Origin: Paraburkholderia mimosarum LMG 23256 = NBRC 106338
GTDB taxonomy: Bacteria > Pseudomonadota > Gammaproteobacteria > Burkholderiales > Burkholderiaceae
DNA: 43,451 nucleotides
Assembly: GCF_000739815.1 (NCBI RefSeq)
Contig: NZ_BBJJ01000059.1
Coordinates: forward strand, 1 to 43,451
Direction of reading: 5' to 3'
Shown here: one piece after another, positions 33,338-40,415 of the stretch
How positions within the stretch are numbered: position 1 is the first letter of the stretch
How the letters are laid out: every line of letters begins with the position of its first letter
Translations under genes and position numbers: made by a program
The notes under the pieces: model-generated
Seen by the model: the letters and a program-made list of their open reading frames with translations, nothing else
Database searches by the model: none
What the model was told of the DNA's origin: nothing

Positions 33338-34317
33338 GCCAGGAGACGAGTCAGGCAATGGGACGGAATGCGGGTCAAGCGATATCGAAGATCAACACAC
33401 GCGAACTGCGCGACGCGTTCGGCGCCTTCATGACTGGCGTGACGATCGTGACCACCGCCACTGACGGCGGCAAGCCGCTCGGCTTCACCGCCAATTCGTT
33501 TTCGTCCGTTTCGCTCGATCCCGCCTTGCTGCTCGTGAGCATTGCGAAGACGTCGAGCAATTACCAGGCGTTTTCCACGGCGGGCCACTTCGCCATCAAC
33601 ATTCTCGCGGAAGGGCAGAAGGATTTGTCCAACACGTTCGCGCGGCCGAGCGACGATCGCTTCGCCAACGTGAGCTGGCAGTTGAGCGCCAACCGCAACC
33701 CGCTCATCGACGACGTCAGCGCCTGGTTCGACTGCACGACGCACGCCGTGATCGACGCGGGCGACCACGCGCTCATCATCGGCCGGGTCGGGGCGTTTCA
33801 TTCCGCGGGATTTGCGGGCCTTGGCTACTATCGTGGCGGCTACTTCACGCCGGCCAGGGTGTCGGCGGAAGTCATCGCGGGACCGAAGGTCATCGTGAAT
33901 GCGATCATCGCGCGCGAAGACAAAGTGCTGCTCGTGAAGACAGCCGGCAACAAATGGGGACTGCCTTCGAAAGCAATCGGCAAGGAAGGCGCGGACAAGG
34001 CGCTTGCCGAGATCTTCGCGAAGTACCAGCCCGATGCTTCGGCAAGTTTCATTTATTCGGTCTACAACAATACCGAAACCCATTACCAGTACATCTCGTT
34101 CCTGTGCAGCGCGCCCGATGAACTCGCCTCTGTGGGCCACGTTTCGGGCGACGCTTCGGGGCAATTCGTCAGCCTCGACGACATCGAGACCGAAGCGTTC
34201 CAGGACAATGCATTGGCCAGCATGCTTCAACGCTACCGTAAGGAAAACGAATTGAAGAGCTACGGCTTGTACTTCGGCGACCATAGCAACGGCACAGTCC
34301 GTCCGCTTCATTCCTGA
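33334..34317 (+). CDS. Flavin reductase with extra C-terminal Nudix-like domain, copy 2
   Basis: In this 327-residue protein, residues about 20-175 form a flavin-reductase-like domain (RDAFGAFMTGVTIVTT, GFTANSFSSVSLDPALL, FDCTTHAVIDAGDHA). Residues about 185-327 form a second domain that opens VIVNAIIAREDKVLLVKTAGNKWGLPS. That pattern recalls a Nudix strand and GG-loop, but the catalytic REUxEExGU box is absent (ALAEIFAKYQ instead). The C-terminus shares YGLYFGDxxNGTVRPL with copy 1. Its ATG overlaps the hydrolase TGA and it lies 11 bases before the luciferase-like monooxygenase, to which it most likely delivers FMNH2. Confidence 0.88.
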   Translation: MSQETSQAMGRNAGQAISKINTRELRDAFGAFMTGVTIVTTATDGGKPLGFTANSFSSVSLDPALLLVSIAKTSSNYQAFSTAGHFAINILAEGQKDLSNTFARPSDDRFANVSWQLSANRNPLIDDVSAWFDCTTHAVIDAGDHALIIGRVGAFHSAGFAGLGYYRGGYFTPARVSAEVIAGPKVIVNAIIAREDKVLLVKTAGNKWGLPSKAIGKEGADKALAEIFAKYQPDASASFIYSVYNNTETHYQYISFLCSAPDELASVGHVSGDASGQFVSLDDIETEAFQDNALASMLQRYRKENELKSYGLYFGDHSNGTVRPLHS

Positions 34318-34328
34318 AAGGTTACATC

Positions 34329-35366
34329 ATGCGATTCTCGCTATTCGTTCATATGGAGCGCGTCTCCGACCAGACGAGTCAAAAGCAGTTGTACGACGAA
34401 ATGATCGAGCTGTGCCAGATCGCCGATCGCGGCGGCATGCACGCCGTCTGGACCGGCGAGCACCACGGCATGGACTTCACGATCGCGCCGAACCCGTTCC
34501 TCAATATCGCTGACCTCGCCAACAAGACGAAGCACGTGCGCCTCGGTACGGGCACGGTCATTGCCCCCTTCTGGCATCCGATCAAGCTCGCCGGCGAAGC
34601 CGCGATGACCGACATCATCACGAACGGCCGCCTCGATCTGGGCATCGCGCGAGGCGCATACTCGTTCGAATACGAACGCCTGATGCCGGGCCTCGATGCA
34701 TGGGGCGCGGGGCAGCGCATGCGCGAACTCATTCCGGCCGTGAAAAAGCTCTGGGAAGGCGATTACGCGCACGAAGGCGAGTTCTGGAAATTCCCTTCGA
34801 CCACCTCGTCGCCTCTGCCGCTGCAGCGCCCGCATCCGCCGATCTGGGTGGCCGCGCGCGACCCGAACAGCCACGAATTCGCGGTGTCCAACGGTTGCAA
34901 CGTACAGGTCACGCCGCTGCATCTGGGCGACGAAGAAGTCGAGAAGCTGGTTGGCCACTTCAATGCCGCGTGCGAGAAGTTCCGCGACGTGCCGCGCCCG
35001 CAGATCATGCTGCTGCGCCACACCTATGTGGCGAGCAGCGAAGACGACGCGCAACTCGCCGCCGACGAAGTCAACACGTTCTACAACTACTTCGGCGCGT
35101 GGTTCAGGAACGAGCGGCCGGTGAGCCGTGGCATGATCAAGCCGCTCACGAAGGAGGAGATCGCCGCCCATCCGTTCTACACGCCCGAAGCGATGCGCAG
35201 GAACAACGTGATCGGCACGCCCGGGGAAGTGATCTCGCGCCTGCGGGCCTATGAGAAACTCGGTTTCGACGAGTACTCGTTCTGGATCGATACGGGCATG
35301 AGCTTCGCGCGCAAGAAGGCATCGCTCGAGCGCATGATCAACGACGTCATGCCGGCGTTCAGGTAA
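34329..35366 (+). CDS. Luciferase-like (LLM) flavin-dependent monooxygenase
   Basis: The 345-residue protein has the bacterial-luciferase TIM-barrel pattern: FSLFVHMER at strand 1, VWTGEHHGMDF, HVRLGTGTVIAPFWHPIKLAGEAAM in outline, NGRLDLGIARG, and a late RPHPPIWVAARD. The family uses reduced FMN from a partner reductase and oxygen to monooxygenate substrates. Members include RutA, alkanesulfonate monooxygenase and type II Baeyer-Villiger enzymes such as diketocamphane monooxygenase. AAAGG precedes the ATG. The upstream flavin reductase supplies the cofactor; the downstream aldehyde dehydrogenase may oxidise a product. The substrate is unknown. Confidence 0.93.
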   Translation: MRFSLFVHMERVSDQTSQKQLYDEMIELCQIADRGGMHAVWTGEHHGMDFTIAPNPFLNIADLANKTKHVRLGTGTVIAPFWHPIKLAGEAAMTDIITNGRLDLGIARGAYSFEYERLMPGLDAWGAGQRMRELIPAVKKLWEGDYAHEGEFWKFPSTTSSPLPLQRPHPPIWVAARDPNSHEFAVSNGCNVQVTPLHLGDEEVEKLVGHFNAACEKFRDVPRPQIMLLRHTYVASSEDDAQLAADEVNTFYNYFGAWFRNERPVSRGMIKPLTKEEIAAHPFYTPEAMRRNNVIGTPGEVISRLRAYEKLGFDEYSFWIDTGMSFARKKASLERMINDVMPAFR

Positions 35367-35380
35367 GGGGGGGCGATCCC

Positions 35381-36850
35381 ATGGACATTCATTTTCAGCT
35401 GTATATCGACGGCCAGTTCGAGCCCGGCGCCGCCACGTTCGGCAGCGTCAACCCGGCCACGGGCCACGTGTGGGCGCAAATGCCCGAAGCGCGCACGCAG
35501 GAGGTCGACCGCGCCGTCGAGGCAGCCAATCGCGCGCTGAGCGATCCCGCATGGGCCGGACTCACGGCTTCGGCGCGCGGCAAGCTGCTGCACAAGCTGG
35601 CCGGGCTCGTGGAAAAGGCCGCACCGCGACTCGCTGAAATTGAAACGAACGACACAGGCAAGATCATTCGCGAAACGTCGAGCCAGATTGCTTACGTCGC
35701 CGAGTACTACCGTTACTACGCGGGCATTGCCGACAAGATCGAAGGCAGCCATATTCCCGTCGACAAGCCGGACATGCAGGTCTGGCTCGAACGGCAACCC
35801 ATTGGGGTAGTCGCCGCGATCGTCCCCTGGAACAGCCAGCTGTTCCTTTCCGCGGTCAAGCTCGGGCCCGCGCTCGCCGCGGGATGCACAGTAGTCCTGA
35901 AGGCTTCCGAGGAAGCGCCCGGCCCCTTGCTCGAATTCGCGAAGCTCGTGGACGAAGCGGGTTTTCCACCGGGCGTCGTCAATGTGATTACGGGCTTCGG
36001 GCCGGAATGCGGCGCCGTGCTGAGCGGCCATCCGAAGGTCGACAAGGTCGCCTTCACCGGTGGCCCCGAAACCGCACGGCATATCGTCTCGAACACGTCC
36101 AGGAATCTCGCGAAGGTGTCGCTGGAACTGGGCGGCAAATCGCCCTTCATCGTATTCGCCGACGCCGATATCCAGAGTGCCGTGAACGCACAGGTTGCGG
36201 CCATTTTCGCGGCAAGCGGCCAAAGCTGCGTGGCGGGCTCGCGGCTCCTGATCGAGGCCTCCGTCAAAGAGCGGTTCCTCGAACTGCTCGTGGAGCGGGT
36301 CTCGCGCATTCGCGTGGGCTCACCCAACGAGATGACGACGGAATACGGGCCGCTGTGCACTGAACGGCAACTGCGCAACATCGAGAAGATCGTCGAGCGC
36401 TCCGTGAGCCAGGGCGCGAAGGTGCTTGCCGGCGGCAAGGCACTGGAGCGCAACGGCTATTACTACGCGCCAACAATTCTGGACTGCACGGGCGTGAGCA
36501 ACGCGGACAGCGTCACGACCGAACTATTCGGCCCGGTGCTTTCAGTGGATACGTTCTCTTCCGAGCACGAGGCCATCGAGAAGGCGAACAGTACCGCTTA
36601 CGGACTTGCCGCGGGCATCTTCACGACCAGTCTCACGCGCGCGCATCGAGTTTCGCGCCGCGTGCGCTCGGGCATCGTCTGGATCAACACGTACCGCGCA
36701 GTTTCGCCGCTCGTGCCGTTCGGCGGGTTCGGGCTTTCCGGGCACGGCCGCGAGGGTGGCATGGCCGCCGCACTCGAATACACGACGACGAAGTCCGTGT
36801 GGCTTCGCACCTCGGACGAACCGATCAGCGATCCGTTCGTGATGCGCTGA
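35381..36850 (+). CDS. Aldehyde dehydrogenase
   Basis: The 489-residue NAD(P)-dependent ALDH has PWNSQ for the substrate-orienting asparagine, VVLKASEEAPG and FTGGPETARHI for cofactor binding, LELGGKSP with the catalytic Glu249 and GQSCVAGSRL with nucleophile Cys283. The late motifs ELFGPVLSV and PFGGFGLSGHGREGG are also present. Length and motifs are complete, so it should be active. A purine-rich GGGGGGG leader precedes the ATG, and it starts 14 bases after the monooxygenase. It would oxidise an aldehyde or semialdehyde made in the pathway to an acid. Confidence 0.94.
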   Translation: MDIHFQLYIDGQFEPGAATFGSVNPATGHVWAQMPEARTQEVDRAVEAANRALSDPAWAGLTASARGKLLHKLAGLVEKAAPRLAEIETNDTGKIIRETSSQIAYVAEYYRYYAGIADKIEGSHIPVDKPDMQVWLERQPIGVVAAIVPWNSQLFLSAVKLGPALAAGCTVVLKASEEAPGPLLEFAKLVDEAGFPPGVVNVITGFGPECGAVLSGHPKVDKVAFTGGPETARHIVSNTSRNLAKVSLELGGKSPFIVFADADIQSAVNAQVAAIFAASGQSCVAGSRLLIEASVKERFLELLVERVSRIRVGSPNEMTTEYGPLCTERQLRNIEKIVERSVSQGAKVLAGGKALERNGYYYAPTILDCTGVSNADSVTTELFGPVLSVDTFSSEHEAIEKANSTAYGLAAGIFTTSLTRAHRVSRRVRSGIVWINTYRAVSPLVPFGGFGLSGHGREGGMAAALEYTTTKSVWLRTSDEPISDPFVMR

Positions 36851-37008
36851 TTCGTTGCGGCTTGTCGTCGACATCCGCCTTTCTCCGCCGCGCTGTTCGT
36901 ATGCCGTTCATTGCGCGAAGCGTGGCTTTTTCTGCGCGCTGAAGGCAATTCGTTGTCGGTTTCCCCTGAAGGCATCTGCGGGTAGCATTGAAACTTGGGA
37001 GTTCGATC

Positions 37009-37398
37009 ATGCAAGAAGATGATGCACTGTTCCGCAAAGGATTGCCGATTCGGCGGGAAGTTCTCGGCGCGGCGTATGTCGATGCGTCGATGGAAAAAGC
37101 CGATGCCTTCATGATGGCATTCCAGCGCGCGACCACGGCGTGGGCATGGGGGTGGGCATGGGGCGACGAGACCCTCGATCGCAAGACGCGCAGCTTGCTT
37201 AATCTCGCGATGTTGACTGCCGCGGGACACACCAACGAACTCAAGCTGCACGTGAAGGGCGCGCTCAACAACGGCGTGAGTGTTGACGAAATCAAAGCGA
37301 CGCTTCTGCACGCTACCGCTTACTCGGGCATCCCACACGGCCTCAGCGCGTTCAAGGCAGCGCACGAAGTGCTGATGGCTGAAGGGGCGTTGAAGTAA
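37009..37398 (+). CDS. Carboxymuconolactone decarboxylase (CMD) family protein
   Basis: This 129-residue CMD-domain protein has GLPIRREVLGAAYVDASME, then the core LDRKTRSLLNLAMLTAAGHTNELKLHVKGALNNGV in outline, and LHATAYSGIPHGLSAFKAAHEV. It looks like the PcaC-type fold; it lacks the CxxC of AhpD peroxidases, so a decarboxylase or ring-cleavage-type role is more likely than antioxidant defence. ATG 37009 has GGGAG about nine bases upstream; a TTG at 36988 also keeps the frame. It is 158 bases after the aldehyde dehydrogenase and is probably the last gene of the arm, followed by a hairpin at 37408-37447. Confidence 0.88.
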   Translation: MQEDDALFRKGLPIRREVLGAAYVDASMEKADAFMMAFQRATTAWAWGWAWGDETLDRKTRSLLNLAMLTAAGHTNELKLHVKGALNNGVSVDEIKATLLHATAYSGIPHGLSAFKAAHEVLMAEGALK

Positions 37399-37725
37399 GC
37401 GCCGATGATCGAGCCATGTTGCACCGGGTCGGCAACATAGGCTCGATGTAACGTCTCGCGCGGGAACGCCTCCGCCGACACGTGCTCGATGCGCTGCCAG
37501 GCCGTCTGATACAGCCGGTGTACGGCTGCACGTGGACGGCCACAGCCCCTTGCGGGGCACCGTCATCGAAAATCCACCCACGTCACGAGGCGCTGATCAC
37601 CGCAACGTCCGGCACAGTTCCGCGCATCGCGCAGTGAACGGCGCAATATGCGGAGCCGGCACGGGCACCCAGGCAGTCGGGACCGGCCGCTAAACCGCGG
37701 TCGCTGAGCCGCCTGAAACGGCCGG
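37399..37725. other. Intergenic gap of about 330 bases with a strong hairpin
   Basis: Convergent region between the CMD gene (plus) and a small minus-strand gene. Apart from the hairpin at 37408-37447 and GC-rich sequence with CCGGCCG/CGGCCGG repeats near 37680-37730, nothing was recognised. Confidence 0.5.
37408..37447. terminator. Long stem-loop, probable end of the plus-strand arm
   Basis: ATCGAGCCATGTTGC (37408-37422) pairs with the strand at 37432-37447 over 15 base pairs with one bulged base and a nine-base loop. No T run follows, so a Rho-independent terminator is uncertain. It may instead protect the transcript end. Confidence 0.4.
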
Positions 37726-38001
37726 CTACTGAGAAGTAGTGAGCTTCAGGTTCGGTCGCAAATCGTGCGGCATCGTTTCACGTTGCCTATTATGTCGGTC
37801 CGATACCTGTTCGATGCCGGCCTTCACGACTTCTTCGCAAAACGAAATTCGCGTGCGGTAGTAGTCGGCCTGCAATTGGGCATCCATGACCCGCTGTTCA
37901 GCCTGGAACAGTGCCATGCGCAATTCACCCAGCGCGCGTTCAGCCTGCTTCTCCGGCGTTGGGGCATTGTGTGCAATCAGGTTTGAAAGCCAGCGCAGCA
38001 T
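37726..38001 (-). CDS. Small coiled-coil protein, paralogue of the 40030 gene
   Basis: The 91-residue protein has an N-terminal WLSNLIAHNAPTPEKQAERA. A helix follows in which LFQAEQRVMDAQLQADYYRTR and FCEEVVKAGIEQVSD repeat hydrophobic and charged residues in a coiled-coil pattern, and it ends with a basic tail. I do not recognise a named family. Its paralogue at 40030 shares LIAHxAPTPEKQAER, LFQAEQxVM, DYYR and GIEQVSD. A good AGGAGGG ribosome site precedes ATG 38001. The two copies flank a phasin gene, so a role with PHA granules is plausible but only inferred. Confidence 0.78.
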   Translation of the reverse strand: MLRWLSNLIAHNAPTPEKQAERALGELRMALFQAEQRVMDAQLQADYYRTRISFCEEVVKAGIEQVSDRHNRQRETMPHDLRPNLKLTTSQ

Positions 38002-38360
38002 GAATGAGCCCTCCTGTCTTCGATTCCGCAATCGCACACATCGAGGGCCCTTGCAGGCCGCGCGCGGTGGTTGCGAAAAGACTATCAGAGTGCAAAGAAC
38101 GCCGTGTGTGCCCGAACGAACATGTTGTAGAAATGACGCAACAGCATGCGACTGTATGACTTCGCAGTGAATCCATTTCCCGCAGTCAACGCGCTTGATC
38201 GTTTCTGAAAATGGCGATCGTCTATTCATTGGTAATACTATAAAAGAGACTCTAGATTCTCTCGTCGTGAAGAAGAACAGGTTCTGGCGCGCCATGCCCG
38301 CTTGGCCTGGCAAGATTTCGCAGTGTCCGAAGCGGGCAAAAAGGCAGATTGCAACGTGAT

Positions 38361-38374
38361 ATTGCTGCATTGCA
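38361..38374. promoter_or_regulatory. PhaR-like TGC-rich site, upstream copy
   Basis: ATTGCTGCATTGCA matches the second copy at 38551-38564 in 13 of 14 bases. PhaR repressors of phasin genes bind TGC-rich palindromic elements. The assignment is by similarity of base composition and position only. Confidence 0.4.
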
Positions 38375-38518
38375 AACGTCTGCTGAAATAATCCATCGGC
38401 TTGCGACAAACGCCCATTCCCTATGCGGGTATGTCCTGGTTATTGCCTGCAGACCGAAGCCTGTCGCGGCTTTGCCGATTTGCTCCCGCGCCGGGAAGCG
38501 GCTTGCTCCAACAAACCA

Positions 38519-38564
38519 TTGACATACGCCAACTCGCACCTAGAATGGACATTGCTGCATCGCA
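38519..38564 (+). promoter_or_regulatory. Phasin promoter with PhaR-like site at the start region
   Basis: TTGACA (38519-38524) and TAGAAT (38541-38546) are separated by 16 bases, a good sigma-70 promoter. ATTGCTGCATCGCA follows at 38551-38564, over the expected transcription start. A repressor bound there would block transcription until it is titrated by PHA granules, as known for PhaR. Confidence 0.6.
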
Positions 38565-38646
38565 CCACTGACTCTGTCTTGTGTCTTGTTGCCCGTGAGC
38601 CGTTTTCGTGGACATCCGGGCACTTCCCCCTTTCATGGAGCCATTG

Positions 38647-39219
38647 ATGAGCGGTCTCACAACGGAACAGCATGTCGCAACGCAGAAAGCCAGTGTCGAC
38701 ACATCGTTTGCTCTCCTGAACAAAGCGTTTGAAGGCATTGACAGATTGGCCGAACTGAATGTGCAAGCGGTCAAATCGGTCCTCGCTGAAAATCAGGAAT
38801 TCGTCATCAAGGTTCTTTCGGCCAAAGATCCTCAGGAAACGTTTTCACAACAGTCCATCGTGGCCCAACCTGTCGCTGAGAAGGTGCAGTCGTACTGGCG
38901 CGACGTCTACGAAATTCTTTCAAAAACCCAAGCCGAATTTTCTGCGCTCGCCGAAGCGCAGTACAAGCAGGTCCAGACCGATGTGCGCTCCTTCATCGAC
39001 GGACTCACGAAAAATGCGCCGCCGGGAAGCGAAGCCGCAGTGACGGCATGGACGACATTCGTCACGAGCGCGACCGATACGGCCAATTCGATGTACGAGA
39101 CTGCGGCGAAAGCGGCAAGGCAAGCAGTGGAGACGGCGGAAAGCAATCTCAACGCCGCGTCTACTGGCAAACCGAGCCAACAGACGCTCAAACCCGTCGC
39201 ACCGATTGATAAAGAATAG
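38647..39219 (+). CDS. phaP: Phasin family protein (PHA granule-associated)
   Basis: The 190-residue protein is all helical and amphipathic, with the phasin domain in the first 110 residues: SFALLNKAFEGIDRLAELNVQAVKSVLAEN in outline, then AEFSALAEAQYKQVQTDVRSFIDG. A C-terminal low-complexity Ala/Ser/Pro-rich tail ends VAPIDKE. Phasins coat polyhydroxyalkanoate granules and limit their size. ATG 38647 has GGAG upstream, and 38608 is rejected. A strong promoter with PhaR-like sites lies upstream. No phaC, phaA or phaB is present, so this is a dispersed granule gene. Confidence 0.9.
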   Translation: MSGLTTEQHVATQKASVDTSFALLNKAFEGIDRLAELNVQAVKSVLAENQEFVIKVLSAKDPQETFSQQSIVAQPVAEKVQSYWRDVYEILSKTQAEFSALAEAQYKQVQTDVRSFIDGLTKNAPPGSEAAVTAWTTFVTSATDTANSMYETAAKAARQAVETAESNLNAASTGKPSQQTLKPVAPIDKE

Positions 39220-40029
39220 ACCGTTGGAAGTCAATAGGTAGCGCCAGAACGGGAACGCAAATGCCTGGCGACTGTTTTGCGTACGATCTGGGGCTGAACG
39301 GCACGATATCGGGCAGCGGCGTGGGGACCTGGCCATCGAGCAGCCAGGAAGCCTTGGTGCACGCTGTCCGCATTTGCCGCCAACCAAGGGTTTTCCCCGG
39401 GGCGACCTAGCCGTTTCATTCAAGGCTTTGCGCACGACCTGCCACACAATCGGTTAACACGGCCAGCGCCCCGCTTCTGTCCGGCGCATTGAGCAGCAGC
39501 TGTCGTATCGAATTGACGACGGAACATGGTGCCAGGAATGCTTCTAGTGTGCCTTGAAATTGATGCGGCGAAGCACGTCGCGCTGTGCCCACGCGGGCAT
39601 CTGCTGCGCCCGGGCGAATCGGCCTGAATTTCCGGCGTTCGCCAGCATGGCCGGATTCATTTTTTCGCTCTGATAGCTGGAGTGGAACAGTCCCCCGACG
39701 GCACCTCTGAAGGTGGCGTTGTGTGTCTTGGCCGGCGCCACTACGGGCCGGATTTTTTTGACACCGCGGGCGAGCCCTGGCCGAACGGTGAATGGGGAAT
39801 CCTAATAAACAATGTGTTTTGGGTCGATCCTTTCAGTTGGCCGGTGCCGGGCGACAAAAGCCGATCCGGAACGCCGATTCTTCCGCAAGCCGGCTCTCGA
39901 ACGGTGGCTTGTCATGTGCAACGCGCGTTGCCTGCCGCACGGACACTGCGAACAAAGGATCATTGAATGGCAAACACGCAACGCGCGTAGACACCATCGA
40001 AAGTACAACCAGACGCAGGGGGACCGAAC
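39220..40029. other. Gap of about 810 bases without a supported gene
   Basis: Some short frames look protein-like in part. One is a minus-strand frame at about 39544-39660 ending MPAWAQRDVLRRINFKAH; another is a plus-strand frame at 39682-39966 with several tryptophans. Neither has a good ribosome site or a family match. An earlier longer gene that has decayed is possible. Confidence 0.4.
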
Positions 40030-40347
40030 ATGTGGCGACTGCTTGCAAGCCTGATTGCCCATCAGGCTCCGACTCCCGAGAAGCAGGCTGAACGCGAAGT
40101 GAAGGACTTGCGCATGGACCTGTTTCAGGCCGAGCAACAAGTCATGCATGCGCAGATCCGCGTGGACTACTACCGGGCCCGCCTGGCCTTCATCGAGGAT
40201 GTGGCGCGCAACGGCATCGAGCAGGTATCCGACCAGCGCAAGGGATGCCGCGAAGAACGCGAATATGCCGTCCGGCCCGGGTTCAAGCTTCAAACGGCGC
40301 AGTCGAACTTATTCGAGAGGATCATCGGCGCCGGGCAGAAAGGATGA
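40030..40347 (+). CDS. Small coiled-coil protein, paralogue of the 37726 gene
   Basis: The 105-residue protein has LLASLIAHQAPTPEKQAEREV, then LFQAEQQVMHAQIRVDYYRARLAFIEDVARNGIEQVSD with coiled-coil character, and a basic C-terminal tail about 14 residues longer than its paralogue. AGGGGGACC precedes ATG 40030. It lies upstream of the LuxR-type regulator on the same strand (69-base gap). Position beside the phasin suggests an accessory granule or membrane protein; the function is unknown. Confidence 0.78.
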   Translation: MWRLLASLIAHQAPTPEKQAEREVKDLRMDLFQAEQQVMHAQIRVDYYRARLAFIEDVARNGIEQVSDQRKGCREEREYAVRPGFKLQTAQSNLFERIIGAGQKG

Positions 40348-40415
40348 CAAGCGCGTTCTGCCGTGTGCCTGTCTGATCAATGCGCGCGGACCTCAATTTA
40401 TTCTCGGAGCAGCCG

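Larger units (their letters stand above)
38002..38646. other. Divergent intergenic gap of about 645 bases with PhaR-like sites
   Basis: This separates the small coiled-coil gene (minus) from the phasin (plus). It holds a sigma-70-like promoter and two copies of ATTGCTGCATYGCA (38361-38374 and 38551-38564). No gene was recognised. Confidence 0.5.

Noticed and set aside
39544..39741. Minus-strand small frame ending LRRINFKAH
   Set aside because: Composition is plausible but there is no strong ribosome site and no recognised family.
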